In this document: piece after piece, positions 12,001 to 22,651 of the stretch
Position numbering within the stretch: position 1 is the stretch's first letter
Layout of the letters: each line of letters starts with the position of its first letter
DNA from: Sipunculus nudus
Taxonomy: Eukaryota > Annelida > Sipuncula > Golfingiida > Sipunculidae
Assembly: GCA_026874595.1 (NCBI GenBank)
Contig: CM049321.1
Coordinates: forward strand, 6,878,979-6,942,978
DNA length: 64,000 bases
Direction: 5' to 3'
Notes under the pieces: model-generated
Database searches by the model: none
What the model was told of the DNA's origin: nothing
The model's input: only the letters and a program-made list of their open reading frames with translations
Made by a program: the position numbers and the translations under genes

Positions 12001-12952
12001 AGTCATATAAAGTTCATTGCCTTCAGATGAAATGTTGTATCTGTAACAAAAATTAGTCTTAACAAAAAAACACCTTAAAAATAAATAACAAACTGTTATT
12101 TCAGTAACACAAATAAATAATCTTCTCAATTTCTTACCATTTTCCTCAATAAGTCATGTAATCTCAAAGTTTATGAAATGTATAACTTTAAACCGCCAAA
12201 CTATGTACGATTTCTCCATGTTTCACTGGTGGCTGTTGTCAGTGGATGAAAATCCTTAACAACAGTCTTCTGACATAAAAAACCATATGTAGAATGTATT
12301 TTAATGAATACATTACTTTTATATCAAATAAAATCTTTCTCTTTCTCTCTCTCTCTCTTGTACTGGTGGTAATCTTTCTCCATGATACAACAAAACAGTC
12401 CTATTGATTAAACAAATCACAAACCTTATCAAAGTGATATATATATTCACATCAGTATGCTAATCGAGTCCCATATTACTGTCTGTTGTCATCTTGTGTG
12501 TATATAACCATGTACAGATGATTTCTTTGTGAAATTCTTATACTTTTATGTTTTCTTTATATTGAGTTATTCTTGCAGGCAAATGCAAACTATGCATTTT
12601 TTTTTTTTTTTCAATTTGTAAAAATTGTGGCATGAAATTCTGATAGTTTGCAATTTCTGTGTAAAATTCTGATGATTTGTGTTTTCTGTTTCAGCTGTTC
12701 ATTGCACAGTACCATATATGGTTGGCAGCGGACACACACGGTATACTCGTCTTCATCCCGGGCTACCCTGTCCTCAACATCATCATCACATCGTTTATAT
12801 TTGTTTGTGCTGCACATGAGATCTCAAAATTAACTGCAACACTTTCTACGTATGCCATACCAAAGGACTGGAAACTCTTGTTGCGAAATATTGTGTGTTT
12901 TGTTGCAATACTGTTGCCAGTAGCAATCACCCATGGATCGTTTGGATTCTAG
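2966..12952 (+). CDS. CASD1: CASD1, C-terminal part (six exons), sialic acid 9-O-acetyltransferase
   Basis: Joined exons 2966-3045, 4016-4120, 6006-6146, 6539-6616, 11500-11592 and 12695-12952 encode about 250 residues and end in TAG. In vertebrates CASD1 transfers acetyl from acetyl-CoA to the 9-hydroxyl of sialic acid in the Golgi; the catalytic SGNH domain is N-terminal and the C-terminal half is a Cas1p-like multi-pass membrane domain. Only the membrane part is here; upstream exons and the promoter lie left of the window. Recognisable family motifs: [11 protein letters not shown] (exon 2), [10 protein letters not shown] (exon 4), [11 protein letters not shown] (exon 5), [19 protein letters not shown] and FVCAAHEIS (exon 6). 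All internal junctions have GT-AG sites with matching phase. It ends close to the expected family C-terminus. Orthology is from remembered vertebrate sequence, not a search. Confidence 0.9.
3046..4015 (+). other. CASD1: CASD1 intron with a dispersed repeat segment
   Basis: Mostly unique-looking AT-rich sequence. The segment 3395-3620 resembles 14825-15075 (shared order: TAAACAGCC, AATCTTA, GTCAGAAATTCA, GATTTATCA, GGAATTTTTT), so it is part of an interspersed repeat. Confidence 0.55.
4016..4120 (+). CDS. CASD1: CASD1 exon (b)
   Basis: Acceptor TTTCTTTCAG, donor GTAAGT at 4121. 35 codons, phase 0 at both ends, ending in [11 protein letters not shown], the strongest family signature in this exon. 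Confidence 0.9.
4135..5130 (+). repeat. Interspersed repeat with 5' hairpin and internal tandem units
   Basis: Starts with a small hairpin (TATCCCCAGAC / GTCGGGGGATA) followed by ACTATGTTTTCATACC. It ends at about 5130 near TGTCTGGGGATACTATGGCACC. Inside are two to three units of about 325 bp: GAGGTCATGACCTT recurs near 4303, 4636 and 4960, and GTGCCGTTTAATACCCC near 4501 and 4829. A related head (hairpin then GATACTATGTTTTTGACCGG) occurs at 9377. Probably a non-autonomous mobile element; class not determined. Confidence 0.7.
5131..6005 (+). other. CASD1: CASD1 intron, no further feature seen
   Basis: AT-rich intronic sequence up to the exon at 6006. An 85-codon open frame at 5313-5570 has no family resemblance and lies inside the intron. 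Confidence 0.5.
6006..6146 (+). CDS. CASD1: CASD1 exon (c), two membrane helices
   Basis: Acceptor TTTTCAG ends at 6005; donor GTAAGT at 6147. 47 codons, phase 0 at both ends. Begins [18 protein letters not shown], a helix, then [10 protein letters not shown] and a second helix. Confidence 0.9.
6539..6616 (+). CDS. CASD1: CASD1 exon (d)
   Basis: Acceptor TGTTTCAG ends at 6538; donor GTAAGT at 6617. 26 codons, phase 0 at both ends, with [12 protein letters not shown], a loop motif close to the vertebrate CASD1 equivalent. Confidence 0.88.
6661..10214 (+). repeat. Nested array of about eight ~337-bp repeat units
   Basis: The anchor CTCTGTTACC (or a close variant) occurs near 6841, 7177, 7515, 7854, 8180, 8514, 8855 and 9191, spacing 326-341. 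A longer head, CTCAGCTGACTTTCAGTCAT followed by a (TCCG)n tract, occurs at 6661 and 8011, exactly 1350 bp (four units) apart. The array ends near 10180-10214 with CAGCTGAGCGTCATGACC and CCATGGGTCACTTGTTTT, nearly an inverse of the head. Units carry the palindrome GGTGGCGCCACC or variants. Another member sits at 26413-27000. The block fills one CASD1 intron. Confidence 0.88.
9377..10045 (+). repeat. Second hairpin-headed repeat inside the 337-bp array tail
   Basis: Starts with hairpin CAAAAC / GTTTTG flanked by GTATC and GATAC, then TACTATGTTTTTGACCGG, matching the head of the element at 4135. It carries GGTGGCGCCACCTGTA at 9689 and a variant at 9838. It appears inserted into the last unit of the array. 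Confidence 0.55.
10215..11040 (+). other. CASD1: CASD1 intron, nothing recognised
   Basis: AT-rich intronic sequence without a recognisable exon or repeat end. Confidence 0.4.
11041..11345 (+). mobile_element. tRNA-derived SINE
   Basis: The head GGTTAGCATGG...CTGACC (11043-11118) has a tRNA-like acceptor pairing (GGTTAG with CTGACC), an A-box-like TGGCGTAATGGTAAGG and a canonical B box GGTTCGAATCC. A GC-richer body of about 220 bp follows and then a return to AT-rich intron. The head plus long body favours a SINE over a functional tRNA gene. It lies in the sense orientation in a CASD1 intron. Confidence 0.65.
11500..11592 (+). CDS. CASD1: CASD1 exon (e)
   Basis: Acceptor TTACAG ends at 11499; donor GTAAGT at 11593. 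31 codons, phase 0, [15 protein letters not shown] then [11 protein letters not shown], matching the family's RN(I/V)PG and FAWFG-ISLE pattern. Confidence 0.9.
11593..12694 (+). other. CASD1: CASD1 last intron
   Basis: AT-rich intron with a short (CT)n run near 12337-12358 and a T tract at 12598-12611. No coding signal until the acceptor at 12694. Confidence 0.5.
12695..12952 (+). CDS. CASD1: CASD1 terminal coding exon
   Basis: Acceptor GTTTCAG ends at 12694; 85 codons and TAG at 12950-12952. Starts [16 protein letters not shown], then [23 protein letters not shown] and a last hydrophobic helix before a short GSFGF tail. This is the most conserved part of the family in the window. Confidence 0.93.
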   Translation: MFIAQYHIWLAADTHGILVFIPGYPVLNIIITSFIFVCAAHEISKLTATLSTYAIPKDWKLLLRNIVCFVAILLPVAITHGSFGF

Positions 12953-13452
12953 TGAAACCAGAAGTATTTAATTAGTGTGATATTTGCGATTCCTTACACT
13001 TTTCGAGTGTATAAAAAGGAGGGACAATGTTTAGATGTCTTGGTTGTGTGTGTGTGTGTGTGCGTATACATATGCAAGTGTGTGTGTATGGTGTGTGTGC
13101 GTGTTCCTGCACTATTTTTTTATGTGAAACATTTATAATCATTGTTCTGAATTCATTAAACCCGTATCTTACTGTGCTGTGATTGTCATTACCAGTTGGG
13201 AACGGCATTTGTGAGGGAGATTAAAAATAATCAGGAAAATGTTTGTTGAGATTCTCAATTTCCTTACAGGGCTTTGTACTCGTGTTGCTGGAATTTTGAA
13301 CATGTTAACACAATTTGTGTGACAAATTTTCTATCAAAATAGTCGCTGATTCTTCACAGATGTCTTGAACTGATGAAACTAATTATATATTGCGGATGAA
13401 TGGAAACAAAATTGAAAATCAAATATTTTGTCATGCAAAAGTCACACAACAT
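12953..13452 (+). other. Probable CASD1 3' UTR and downstream flank
   Basis: Follows the CASD1 stop. Contains a (GT)n tract at about 13046-13110. No polyadenylation site could be fixed with confidence. Confidence 0.4.
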
Positions 13453-13595
13453 CAGGCTCGGATCCAGGATTTTTTGCAGGGAGGGATCAACAGGTGTATT
13501 GCATAAAATTTGTCTAAATAAATGTCATTGGTTAAGAGCAGGGGGGCGGGGGTCTGAACCCCCCCCCCCCCCCCCCCCCCCCGGATCTGCGCCTG
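13453..13595. mobile_element. 143-bp TIR element with flanking CAACAT repeat
   Basis: Ends are CAGGCTCGGATCCAGG and, inverted, CAGGCGCAGATCCGG. Directly outside both ends is CAACAT (13447-13452 and 13596-13601), a likely target duplication. A poly-C tract (13560-13582) lies just inside the right end. This looks like a minimal hAT-type non-autonomous element. Confidence 0.72.
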
Positions 13596-13601
13596 CAACA
13601 T

Positions 13602-15327
13602 GTATGTACACTCCAGACAAACTTTGACCCCAATTCATTTGACATTGGTGCAATATTCATTTAAAATATGCACACTTGTCATTCATATCAAATGGGTGTG
13701 ATTCCAAGTGAAAATTGTCGCAAATTCATGTATTTTCTTGCAATTTTGTATCTCCAACAATTGCAGCTCAGTGAAATATGGGTTTTTGTGTTTCTTGATG
13801 ACCAAGAAAATTTGCATGGTTTCTAATTTAATAATCCTCCACATTTTATTCTTGCTCTCTTTATTTTTCACATTGATTCCAACATATCTGAAGTTAAGTA
13901 ATTAGCACATTGAGTGAGAATATTATAAACTTGGTATCATGTTTGTGCCGTTTCTTCTGTGTTCCTTCATGGATATCATGATCTTCATGAACCTGCATTA
14001 TCAGTCAGGCACGAGAAATTTCAGAAAATTTTACCTCATTGTGTCTTATTCTTGCATATGTAAAACTTTAAAAATGGCTGAACTCCCACCTATTTTCAGA
14101 GATTTCTCTTGGGTCTTCTCCCATGACTAATCATTACAGCAGGGCCCATCATTAATGGTTAACTGCTGGCCTAAAGCAAGTAAAAAACCTAAAAGTGAAC
14201 TCCTACTTGCCCGACTGGCCAAGCTGGTCCAACATAAACCCTTTACCTAAGTTTTGAATCTGGACTAATCTTCAGTTAGCCATTTTCTTTCTATTAGAAT
14301 TGTAATCATATTGATAATACCTCTTCAGCTTAAATTGCATGTAATGTTTTTATGTTTGAAGATGTGTGTTGTTTAACATTCATTCATGTGGAACACTGTT
14401 TGTGTTTGTGGCTGTGATTACTGATTTTAGAAGGGCAAGTGAAAACTCATGTAATGCAAGTCAAAGCTAAATTTTAGGCAAGTACTTGTTTGACAAAGTC
14501 TGTACTTGAAAAGTTTGTCAAGCCCTGTACAGGTGGTACTGAACAGTCCCCATGAGGTTTTGTCAGTGCTTTTGTTAAACTTTAGGCTGGTAAAGGAAAG
14601 CAAGATTAACAAGTTATTTAAGTAATTTACAGTTTTGTGAGTAATCTACAGTTTTTGCGTGTTTTGGGTCAACATACTTCGTCCAACTGACACTACTGCA
14701 TGCAGCCAAATGATTGTAAATACACGACTGTGTAGTCATATATAGTCGACTGATAGCCTACTTGAGTTGTCACACTAGTCATACAGAGAACTGCTCTCCA
14801 ATGACCATCAATCCTATTGCATGAATATTGCTGTAAACAGCCTTTAATCTTATCATTAGTTGAATTAAAAGAAGAATTTCAAACCATACTGTAAATCCCA
14901 TCTCTATGGTAACAGCTTCATATCCTGTGTCTGCAGGACTTAACTGACAGTCAAATGTAACCTGTGGGAGACATGCTCGTGTCAGAAATTCAGCCAATAT
15001 GCAGGGAGATTTATCATTATGCTAAGTTAAAATGGACTTTGAGTTAAAATGGAATTTTTTTCCCCACTTGAAGCTTATGTAGCTGTCTCATACAGATAAA
15101 TGTAGATACTTCTTATTTTGCCTTAGTTTTATCTGTCTCATTTTTATTTGTGTATATTTAAATTAGCTCTCTCTACTCCTGTATTTTATAAGTGTATTTG
15201 AACCATATAAAATATTAAGCAACCAGTTCTCTTGCCATATTCCTGTATAAATCTTGTATCATTTATTACACAGATGTTCACTGAACATTAAATCCATTTT
15301 TGTGTTCAAGTATATAGCATTAGACCA
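13602..15327. other. Intergenic, one dispersed repeat
   Basis: No gene recognised. The segment 14825-15075 shares an ordered set of blocks with 3395-3620 (see the finding). Confidence 0.45.
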
Positions 15328-15600
15328 CAAGCACATGACAAAGTGTGTGTGGGGGGGGGGGGGGGGGGGCGTTAACACTTTTTATGGGTACTGGTGGAAG
15401 TTGGACATTACAGAATGTTGAAGGCATGTTTGAGGGGGAAAACAGCATTTTTGGTTAAATAGGCACTAAAAATCAGGAAAACCAGTTTGATTTACCAGAA
15501 GATAGCTAAAAATATCATTCGGGGAATAGTCCGCCAGTGCTTATTATATTGACACCCCCCCCCCCCCCCCCCCCCCCTTACACATTGTGTCAAGTGCCTG
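15328..15600. mobile_element. 273-bp TIR element with poly-G and poly-C inner ends
   Basis: Left end CAAGCACATGACAAAGTGTG and, inverted, right end CAGGCACTTGACACAATGTG match at most positions. A poly-G tract (15351-15369) follows the left TIR and a poly-C tract (15554-15577) precedes the right one. No clear target duplication. Confidence 0.6.
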
Positions 15601-15989
15601 TGCACTGCACCACATATAGCCCTGTTGGTAGAATACAAAATTACTCAAGATTCAGAATCTTATTCAAAGTTTTTAATTTTATCGATTCACAGGTAACGAG
15701 TCTCTGGAAATCTTAGGATTTAAGTTAAAATGAAGAATGAGATGGTTTCTATGGCAATGTGTGTTTATGTTGTTAAATATTCCAGGGCCACTATATTTTC
15801 TTAAGTGAGTGTGTTTCACACATGGTGCTCATCTAAATATGCTGAATGAACAAAATGCATGATTCAGAAATAATATGAGGTGTTGATCTTATTAATTAGA
15901 AGAAGCTAGATATACCATGTGTGTTATTTCATGTCATCATTAGGCCTAATTATCTTCTCAGTGTATATATTTTCTTTGTTTATGTATGT

Positions 15990-16395
15990 TATATGTAATA
16001 TTCTTTAAATATTATATATATATGGATATATATTGTATAATTTTTACTGTATAAATACAGTGTGAATTCTATGATATATATATATATAGTGTAAATTCCA
16101 TGCTATAGATATATATAAATTATAAATATATATTATATAATTTCTTTAATATATATATATTAAATATATATTAATATAAATTCTACAATATATATTATAT
16201 ATGAATTCTATAATACATGTTATATATAATTTCAATAATATATATATGTTATATATAAATGATATATATTATATATTATATATTTACATATATTATTTAC
16301 ATTATATATTATATTTATATGTATTATATACATTCTATAATATATATTTATATACATATGTATAATATATATAGTCTATAATATATGTTATCTTT
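15990..16395. repeat. AT-rich low-complexity region
   Basis: Degenerate ATATAT / ATATTATATA sequence of about 400 bp with repeated TATATTATATA and ATTCTATAATATATA phrases; a decayed microsatellite or satellite-like tract. Confidence 0.8.
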
Positions 16396-16769
16396 CAGTT
16401 TCCTGTGTCTTTTGTGTGAACTTTTCATAAACTTGTAAATTTCCCTGTTTTCACTGTGTGTAGTGTTTTCTTAATCATGAACAATTATTTTAAATTATTT
16501 AGAATGGACCACCGTTTTACATTGCAGACTGTATTATTCTGAGATATGAAATATCTTGTTTGATGTGCATCACACTGTTATATATGTACACCTAGTGATG
16601 TATGGACACTTTGATGCCAGTTCTCATCAGGATATAAATAAATATATATATATCCAAGTAAGAAATCTCGTGTTCTCTGTACATACGGAATTCAGATTCT
16701 TCATGGGACAAATGTTAACCTGCATGAATTCTTATTCTTCCCTCAGTTGTACATATGTCTTTCTTTAGG

Positions 16770-18390
16770 GCCAATTACATTGAAAAGTAATCATTACAAT
16801 TATGATATATCAAAAAATCCCAATTACAATTACAAATTACTTAAATTTTACAATATAATGATTAAATTATTTTTACTTTACAAATGTAATTACTTTCAAT
16901 TACTTTATACAAAATCTACAGTTCTAAACATGGTTCGTGTAAAGTATCACTCGTACTAGAAAGGAGATCTTATTAAAAATGTGAAGGGAAAACACAAACA
17001 CACATGAAGTCTGATGTCACATATTTAGGGTGCATGAGATCATCATATGTGGTGGCGCCATATTCCTTAAATTTCTGATGGGTAGGCAAAACTGATTGCC
17101 AGAACACATTTACGAACAGCGCTTTTTTTGCTTGTAGATTAAGGAGTTGTGTAACTGTTTTTAATTAGAGTTTTTACATGAGTATCTGAAAGCATATGTA
17201 GGTAAACTATGTATTATCTTGTAGTCAACAACAATTACTTTCAAATATCTGTATAAAAAAATCATCTAATATTCTTTAACCACATATTATCCTTTACTGG
17301 GCAAATGTTTTGCTTCCAGATAACATTTGCACTAATAAGATCACCTGTGGAAACAATTGTTGGTTAAAACCTCTGATGATCTTAAACCATTAGCCACTGA
17401 TCATTCACATTAATCAACACGTAGGTCCTAAAGTTTTTACTTACAATGTCTATGCCTATAAAGATATGTCTTAAATACTGATATTTTAAATATTTACACG
17501 ACACTCAGCAATGATGATATGTAATATGAATAATTCATATTAATATAAACGTGCTGAATATATAATATATTTCAATTTTCTGCAATGAAGTTAAGTTTAG
17601 GAAAAGTGAGTGAAAATTCAGTACATGCACCATAGTAGTTTTCCCCCAGTCGATGCCTGTCACAGGAAACAGTGGAGACAGTCGGCTAAAGTCAGCCAAC
17701 TGTGACAGTCCTGCTCTCTTTATAGTAATCTATATATACCTCATGGGCCATCTGCTGGAGGTAATTCTGATATCAGCTCTCCCAGATCATTAGCCTCCTT
17801 CGTCCCTGAGACTCTCTCAGTGTAAGTTAATTAGCAGAAAAAAACACTGGTGTAATGAGATCAGTAGGAGTATGTTCCAGCCAAATAATCGTTCATTTAA
17901 GTTAAAGTGTTAAATGCAGCAAGACCGTACTTGTCCTAGTATAGCTCTAGACGTATGTGTGCATTTAAGAAGTCTTTTACTTGTCCTAGTGTAGCTCTAG
18001 GCGTGTGTGCATTTTAGAAGTCTATTACTTCATCTAGATGACAGCAGAGGCATTTAAAAAAAACACCGATGCCTCAAATGACAGACCAGTATATGGCTTA
18101 CAAATTTAGTAATACTCGTGTGTATTATACATATTATAATCCTTACCGAAGAGTGTCTTGATAAACAGTTCAAATGAATGAAGTTTTAGGTACAGTGCTC
18201 TGTAATAAGTTTTGAAAGTAATTGGAAAGTAATTGTAAAGTAATTGAAATTACATCTCTTTTCTTGTTTATAATCAATACAATTACAATTACTTGTAATT
18301 AAATTTTGCCCAGTTACAAATTACATTTAATTACTTAAAAATTGTAATTAATTACAGGCAATTACAATTACACGTTACAATTACCCCTGT
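16770..18390. mobile_element. Candidate 1.6-kb TIR element with AATTAC-rich ends
   Basis: The left part (16770-16925) and right part (18200-18390) are both made of AATTAC/GTAATT motifs in inverted arrangement. The right end read inverted is CAGGGGTAATTGTAACG, a hAT-like start; the left starts TAGGGCCAATTACATTG. The interior has no transposase. A direct duplication of about 64 bp lies inside at 17929-18035. No target duplication is convincing, so the exact borders are uncertain. Confidence 0.5.
17929..18035. repeat. Two-copy direct repeat, about 64 bp
   Basis: TACTTGTCCTAGTATAGCTC and TACTTGTCCTAGTGTAGCTC begin two copies that both continue into TGTGTGCATTT and AGAAGTCT. Confidence 0.75.
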
Positions 18391-18514
18391 CCCACTCATT
18401 TGATATGTATTTTTCTGCTGGAGCTTAATTATTTATGGTAATATAATCAAAAATAAAATACTAAATTCCAAGGAACTTCCTTGAGCTACTCCAGTTCAAT
18501 TTCTAATTCGTCCA

Positions 18515-18589
18515 TCGACGTCTGTCTGTTTCTTGCTGTCTCTGTCTGTCTGTCTGTCTCTCTCTGTTTCTCTCAATCTCTCTCTCACT

Positions 18590-18658
<69 letters not shown>
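18515..18658. repeat. (CT)n microsatellite
   Basis: CTGT-rich start grading into an uninterrupted CT run at about 18593-18658. The RE-repeat open frames on the minus strand here are artefacts of this tract. Confidence 0.95.
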
Positions 18659-18661
<3 letters not shown>

Positions 18662-18921
18662 GCCACCCTTGGGAAATAATTCCACAACAAATCTTAGTAT
18701 ACTGTCACCTCATTACTTAGTATTGATCCCTATCAGTAGAATATGGTAACGATAATACCACGCTATCTACTCCAGACACCTTAACATTTACTAATTAAAT
18801 GGAACGGTATAGAAAACTCATCACCTTAGAATTAACATAATTGCAGGGGCGTAGCCGGGGGGGGGGGGGGAACGGTCGCATCCAGTACTCACCGTCCTTT
18901 CGGAATTTCACTTAATCTAAT

Positions 18922-18922
18922 A

Positions 18923-18977
<55 letters not shown>

Positions 18978-18980
18978 AGA
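18922..18980. repeat. (TA)n microsatellite
   Basis: Uninterrupted TA run inside the 18844-19512 element. Confidence 0.95.
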
Positions 18981-19350
18981 TAATATTTTTCAAACGTAAA
19001 TGCGCCTTTGCGCCATTGACTTGTTTGAAAACGATTAAAAATTTTATATCCTAATTTTGAAAAAATATAAATATTAAATATTGAACCTCTCGACAGTCTG
19101 ACTACATAACCCATAGACCTGAGTGAACATTTTTTCAGGAACAGAAAATCCTCATTTTTTGGTGAAAATTGCCTCAAAATGTCCTCTTTACATTGCATAT
19201 TAAAACAATTTGCCCCCTCCCATACCCTCCCCATGTACCTGTAACTAACCTGAATGAAACCATGGTTTAAAACTAAAAATATGTTAAAAAATCATATTTT
19301 TATACACTTAAATATATAACGTATAGTAATAATAATATTATTAATAATAG

Positions 19351-19351
<1 letters not shown>

Positions 19352-19396
<45 letters not shown>
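19352..19396. repeat. (TA)n microsatellite
   Basis: Second TA run inside the same element. Confidence 0.95.
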
Positions 19397-19398
<2 letters not shown>

Positions 19399-20017
19399 AT
19401 ACGTGCATATACACGTATATATGACTTTTTTCATTGTACCCATACATGCCCCTACCCCCCCCCCCCCCCCCCGTTGGCCCCATCCCCTCCCTCAATCCTG
19501 GCTATGCCCCTGCAATTAATTGAATTGTTAAAAAATTATGACGCGTCAAAATGTATTAATTAAAAGTAAAGATAAGGAATATTTACAAGCCTTACAATAT
19601 ACCGATTAATTTAACAATATAAAATTTTAACTCAGCTTAGCATGAATAATTATTTTTTTTTAAATATTCAGACACTGTGATATGTTCCAGTAAATTTGAA
19701 CTATTGATGTTTTGTCTTTTTGTTCGCGGGGATTTCAAATTCGAGATTTTCGCTAAAGGGAAAGTATCGAAAGGAAAATTAAACAATCGTCAATAAGAGA
19801 CCAAATCATTGAAGGAAAATCGAATAGCAAAACATTCACATTATAAATATCAATTATCAATCAAACCCGTAGAATAAAGATTGATATCATAAATGATATG
19901 ATATCTTTCAAATTATCTGCCAATGATGAACAATCGTTGACCGTCGTTCTACGTTCCCTTGGAAAACCGTCCATAATTGTAAAGTTTTTTTTTCCCACAT
20001 GTTTTAATGTAATTGCC

Positions 20018-20240
20018 TCCGCCAGAAGGGTATGCGTTCATTCCCGTTCGAATGTGTGATTTTGTTCACAACATAAATCACGTAATCATGAACAGAATCT
20101 CCTTAAATTTTTCAGGGTATTTCAGGAATGACCCAAGGAAGGATCGGTTAGATTTTGGTGATGATCTGGCACATAATCCTGATACATGAATTCATATTTC
20201 TGGTTAATTTTTTAAGATAATGGATATGGTTTGTTTCGGA
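20018..20240 (+). repeat. Dispersed repeat R, copy 1
   Basis: Begins CCTCCGCCAGAAGGGTATGC, then CGTTCATTCCCGTTCG, TTGTTCACAACATAA, a GAACAGAATCTC block, TCAGGGTATTTC and a TTAGATTTTGG...GGCACATAATCC tail. Other copies, all on the same strand, lie near 25125, 25915, 29085, 30140 and 31745. Confidence 0.75.
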
Positions 20241-20322
20241 CATTGTATGATGAGATCACCAGAACGGAACCATAGAAAAATATAAAAAAAAGATGTGGAA
20301 ATCACACACTTTTGAAGATTAT

Positions 20323-21201
20323 CAGTGGCGGATCCAGAGGGGGCGCCGCCCCCCCCCCCCCCCCGCCACTTATCTACTGTTATCTACTTATGTTTCTTTT
20401 CTCCTTTATTCGTGATTAATTTTCATTTTGTACATTTATTTTTTATTTTTAATCAGTTAGATTATTAAGTTATTCACAGGTTATAACTTTCTGATTCATA
20501 ATTTGAGGATATTAATGAATAGGTGGGTGATTTTTATTAACTCCGTGTTGAAAGCAAGCAAATATTTCTAAAATGAGAGAGGAAGTCTTTTCCGCTTCTG
20601 GGTCATAACACTAAGGAAACCGCTCAATCGCATTTTCTGTGAGTGAAGCACGGCCGTTCTGTTAAAGGGACCACAGAAGCCAGGAAAATGCTTGCAAAGA
20701 CTTAAACATATCAATTATTTTACCCCGAGCATCACATTTGAAAGAATATATTTTGCAAGTTATAAACATATAAAGCATTTTCACCATAGACATTATCATG
20801 CTGCAACATGTTTGAAGAAATAAAAATATAAAATATTGAACCCCTCCAACGTTTGACTACATTATGCTTAAGACTTTAAATAGAACAGAACAGTTGTAAA
20901 ACAGATAATCCTTATATCCTATGGGAAAAAACTGCCTTGAGATGTCATGTTTACATTCCGTATACATGTATAAAAATTTATCTTAATATGTGAAAGACTC
21001 CTTCTCCCCCATGTACTTGTCATTTAGTTTAATACCGAAAAAAAAACAAATATTTATAAATTTTACAGCCGAATGTGTGTATATAGATACAAAATTAAAA
21101 AATAAACGTACAATTTAAGAACTTAGTTTTCATAATACTCATAAACCGCCAAGAAATGACCCCCCCCCCCCCCCGATCGGGAATTTCTAGATCCGCCACT
21201 A
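20323..21201. mobile_element. 879-bp TIR element, hAT-like ends
   Basis: Left CAGTGGCGGATCCAGAGG; right inverted TAGTGGCGGATCTAGAAA. Poly-C tracts sit near both ends (20350-20364 and 21159-21174). The interior has no transposase. The flanks do not give a convincing target duplication. Confidence 0.66.
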
Positions 21202-21947
21202 ATGATGCAGCCAACCATAGTCTTAAGCTGGCCCGCATATCTGGGAGCTTCCATGCATGATGGCTGAGCAACATTAAAACATATAAGTACAGACTGGTGT
21301 CCTCATGAAACTGCTGAGTCAATTGAATACAAAACACAGTGTGTGCAGACCTTGCACTATTGATCTTGTGACATATAATTTGCATATTTTTGTTCATCGG
21401 GTTTTTGAAAATCGGGATCGCGCACGCACACACATTTACGTATATGCAAACGCTGTTGTGATATTACTAAGAATCGACAAGAAAACTGTGCTTACGTACG
21501 CTTACGTTTATATGGAAACGTATTTCGCTTTACGGGGATGGTCGTGATAGACATTTACGACTTGTAAAATGGCTGACCAAATGTATTATAAAATTTTTTC
21601 AAAATAGAAATAAATTCTACTTAGAGTGTGTTCTAGCCATTTAGCCATTTAGTTTATAGTCTTCGTGCTCTGACTCACAGGCTAGGTTAATTTAGACGTT
21701 AATGACATTAAATTAGCCAATCACTGCCTCAGACGTAGAATGACGTCTGCTAAAAAACTTAGTGGTTTACAAACCGATCGATTCGATTTGTAGTATAAGT
21801 CCTGGTCGGCGAGGTTGTGAACGAAACAGAACCATTAAGGTCACCAGGTTAGGTTCAGGCAGCACAGCACACAAAAATAAATATACCTTGATTCATTCAT
21901 GACTTAAAGAATAACTTATAAATATTTTATAAATTTTAATGTTAAAA

Positions 21948-21981
<34 letters not shown>

Positions 21982-22101
21982 ATATGAATGACAGAACTGG
22001 GGGAAATAGGAAAAAGACAATATTGTCTTCAAAATTTACTTAAGACATAGGTTTGAATTATCTGATCGTTTAATATATTGTCCAGACCATACTTTTTTTA
22101 G
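21202..22101. other. Intergenic, nothing recognised
   Basis: No coding evidence. A (TA)n tract lies at 21953-21977. Confidence 0.45.
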
Positions 22102-22193
22102 ATGAAACGATGTTTAGCAACCGTTTGCGTTTGCTGTATATGCGCCATTTGTCGGGCACAATGTCGTCGATGCAGATTTAAGAATATCACCAG
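22102..22193 (+). pseudogene. Decayed signal-peptide exon, duplicate of 35739-35831
   Basis: Shares the acceptor context (TTTTTTTAG then ATGAAACG), an ATG at 22110-22112 and the donor block TCACCAG|GTAGGTTTC with the exon at 35739-35831. The reading frame is shifted and meets TAA at 22179-22181 after 23 codons, and the hydrophobic signal core is lost. Together with the exon at 22652-22861 it is the relic of a duplicated PAN-domain gene. Confidence 0.75.
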
Positions 22194-22211
22194 GTAGGTT
22201 TCTTTTCGCTT

Positions 22212-22214
<3 letters not shown>

Positions 22215-22283
<69 letters not shown>

Positions 22284-22301
22284 GTATATGTATATATATA
22301 T
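22215..22301. repeat. (TA)n microsatellite in pseudogene intron
   Basis: Long TA run with a few TG interruptions, between the two decayed exons. Confidence 0.95.
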
Positions 22302-22651
22302 TCAAGTTACGGTACACATAATATTAACAGGAAAGTTTCCTTTTTCGCAGCAACTGTGGCTCTTTCCGGTGGACATGGTCATATATTTACTTCAATATAA
22401 CTGTTTCTGCTCAGAAACAACTGTTATGCCTTCCGTAAAGGTCAGTAATTATGACAAAGTGAATTTTATGACCTTTTTTTCGGACCATGCTTTTGTAAGC
22501 CTGAAAACGTACCAGCACGAGTGTTTGTTCACTAAATTGTTCGTATTATAGTAATTTGTAGCTCATCAGCGTAAAATAGACCTATTGTTTCTGGAACTCC
22601 TGATGAGTTTCATAAGGATATTTGTTTTCTTTCTTCCATCTTTGGTTGCAG

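Larger units (their letters stand above)
18844..19512. mobile_element. 669-bp TIR element, hAT-like ends
   Basis: Left end CAGGGGCGTAGCCGGGG; right end inverted CAGGGGCATAGCCAGG. The palindromic match extends outward (TAATTG / CAATTA), so the true border is ambiguous. Poly-G follows the left TIR (18857-18869) and poly-C precedes the right (19456-19472). Two (TA)n tracts lie inside. No transposase. Confidence 0.68.

Noticed and set aside
18496-18690. Arg/Glu-repeat protein on the minus strand
   Set aside because: Encoded entirely by a (CT)n microsatellite.
20315-21209. 8-bp target duplication around the 20323-21201 element
   Set aside because: The flanking octamers agree at only about half the positions.
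21095-21433. 112-codon minus-strand frame
   Set aside because: It spans the TIR and poly-C end of a mobile element and shows no domain.
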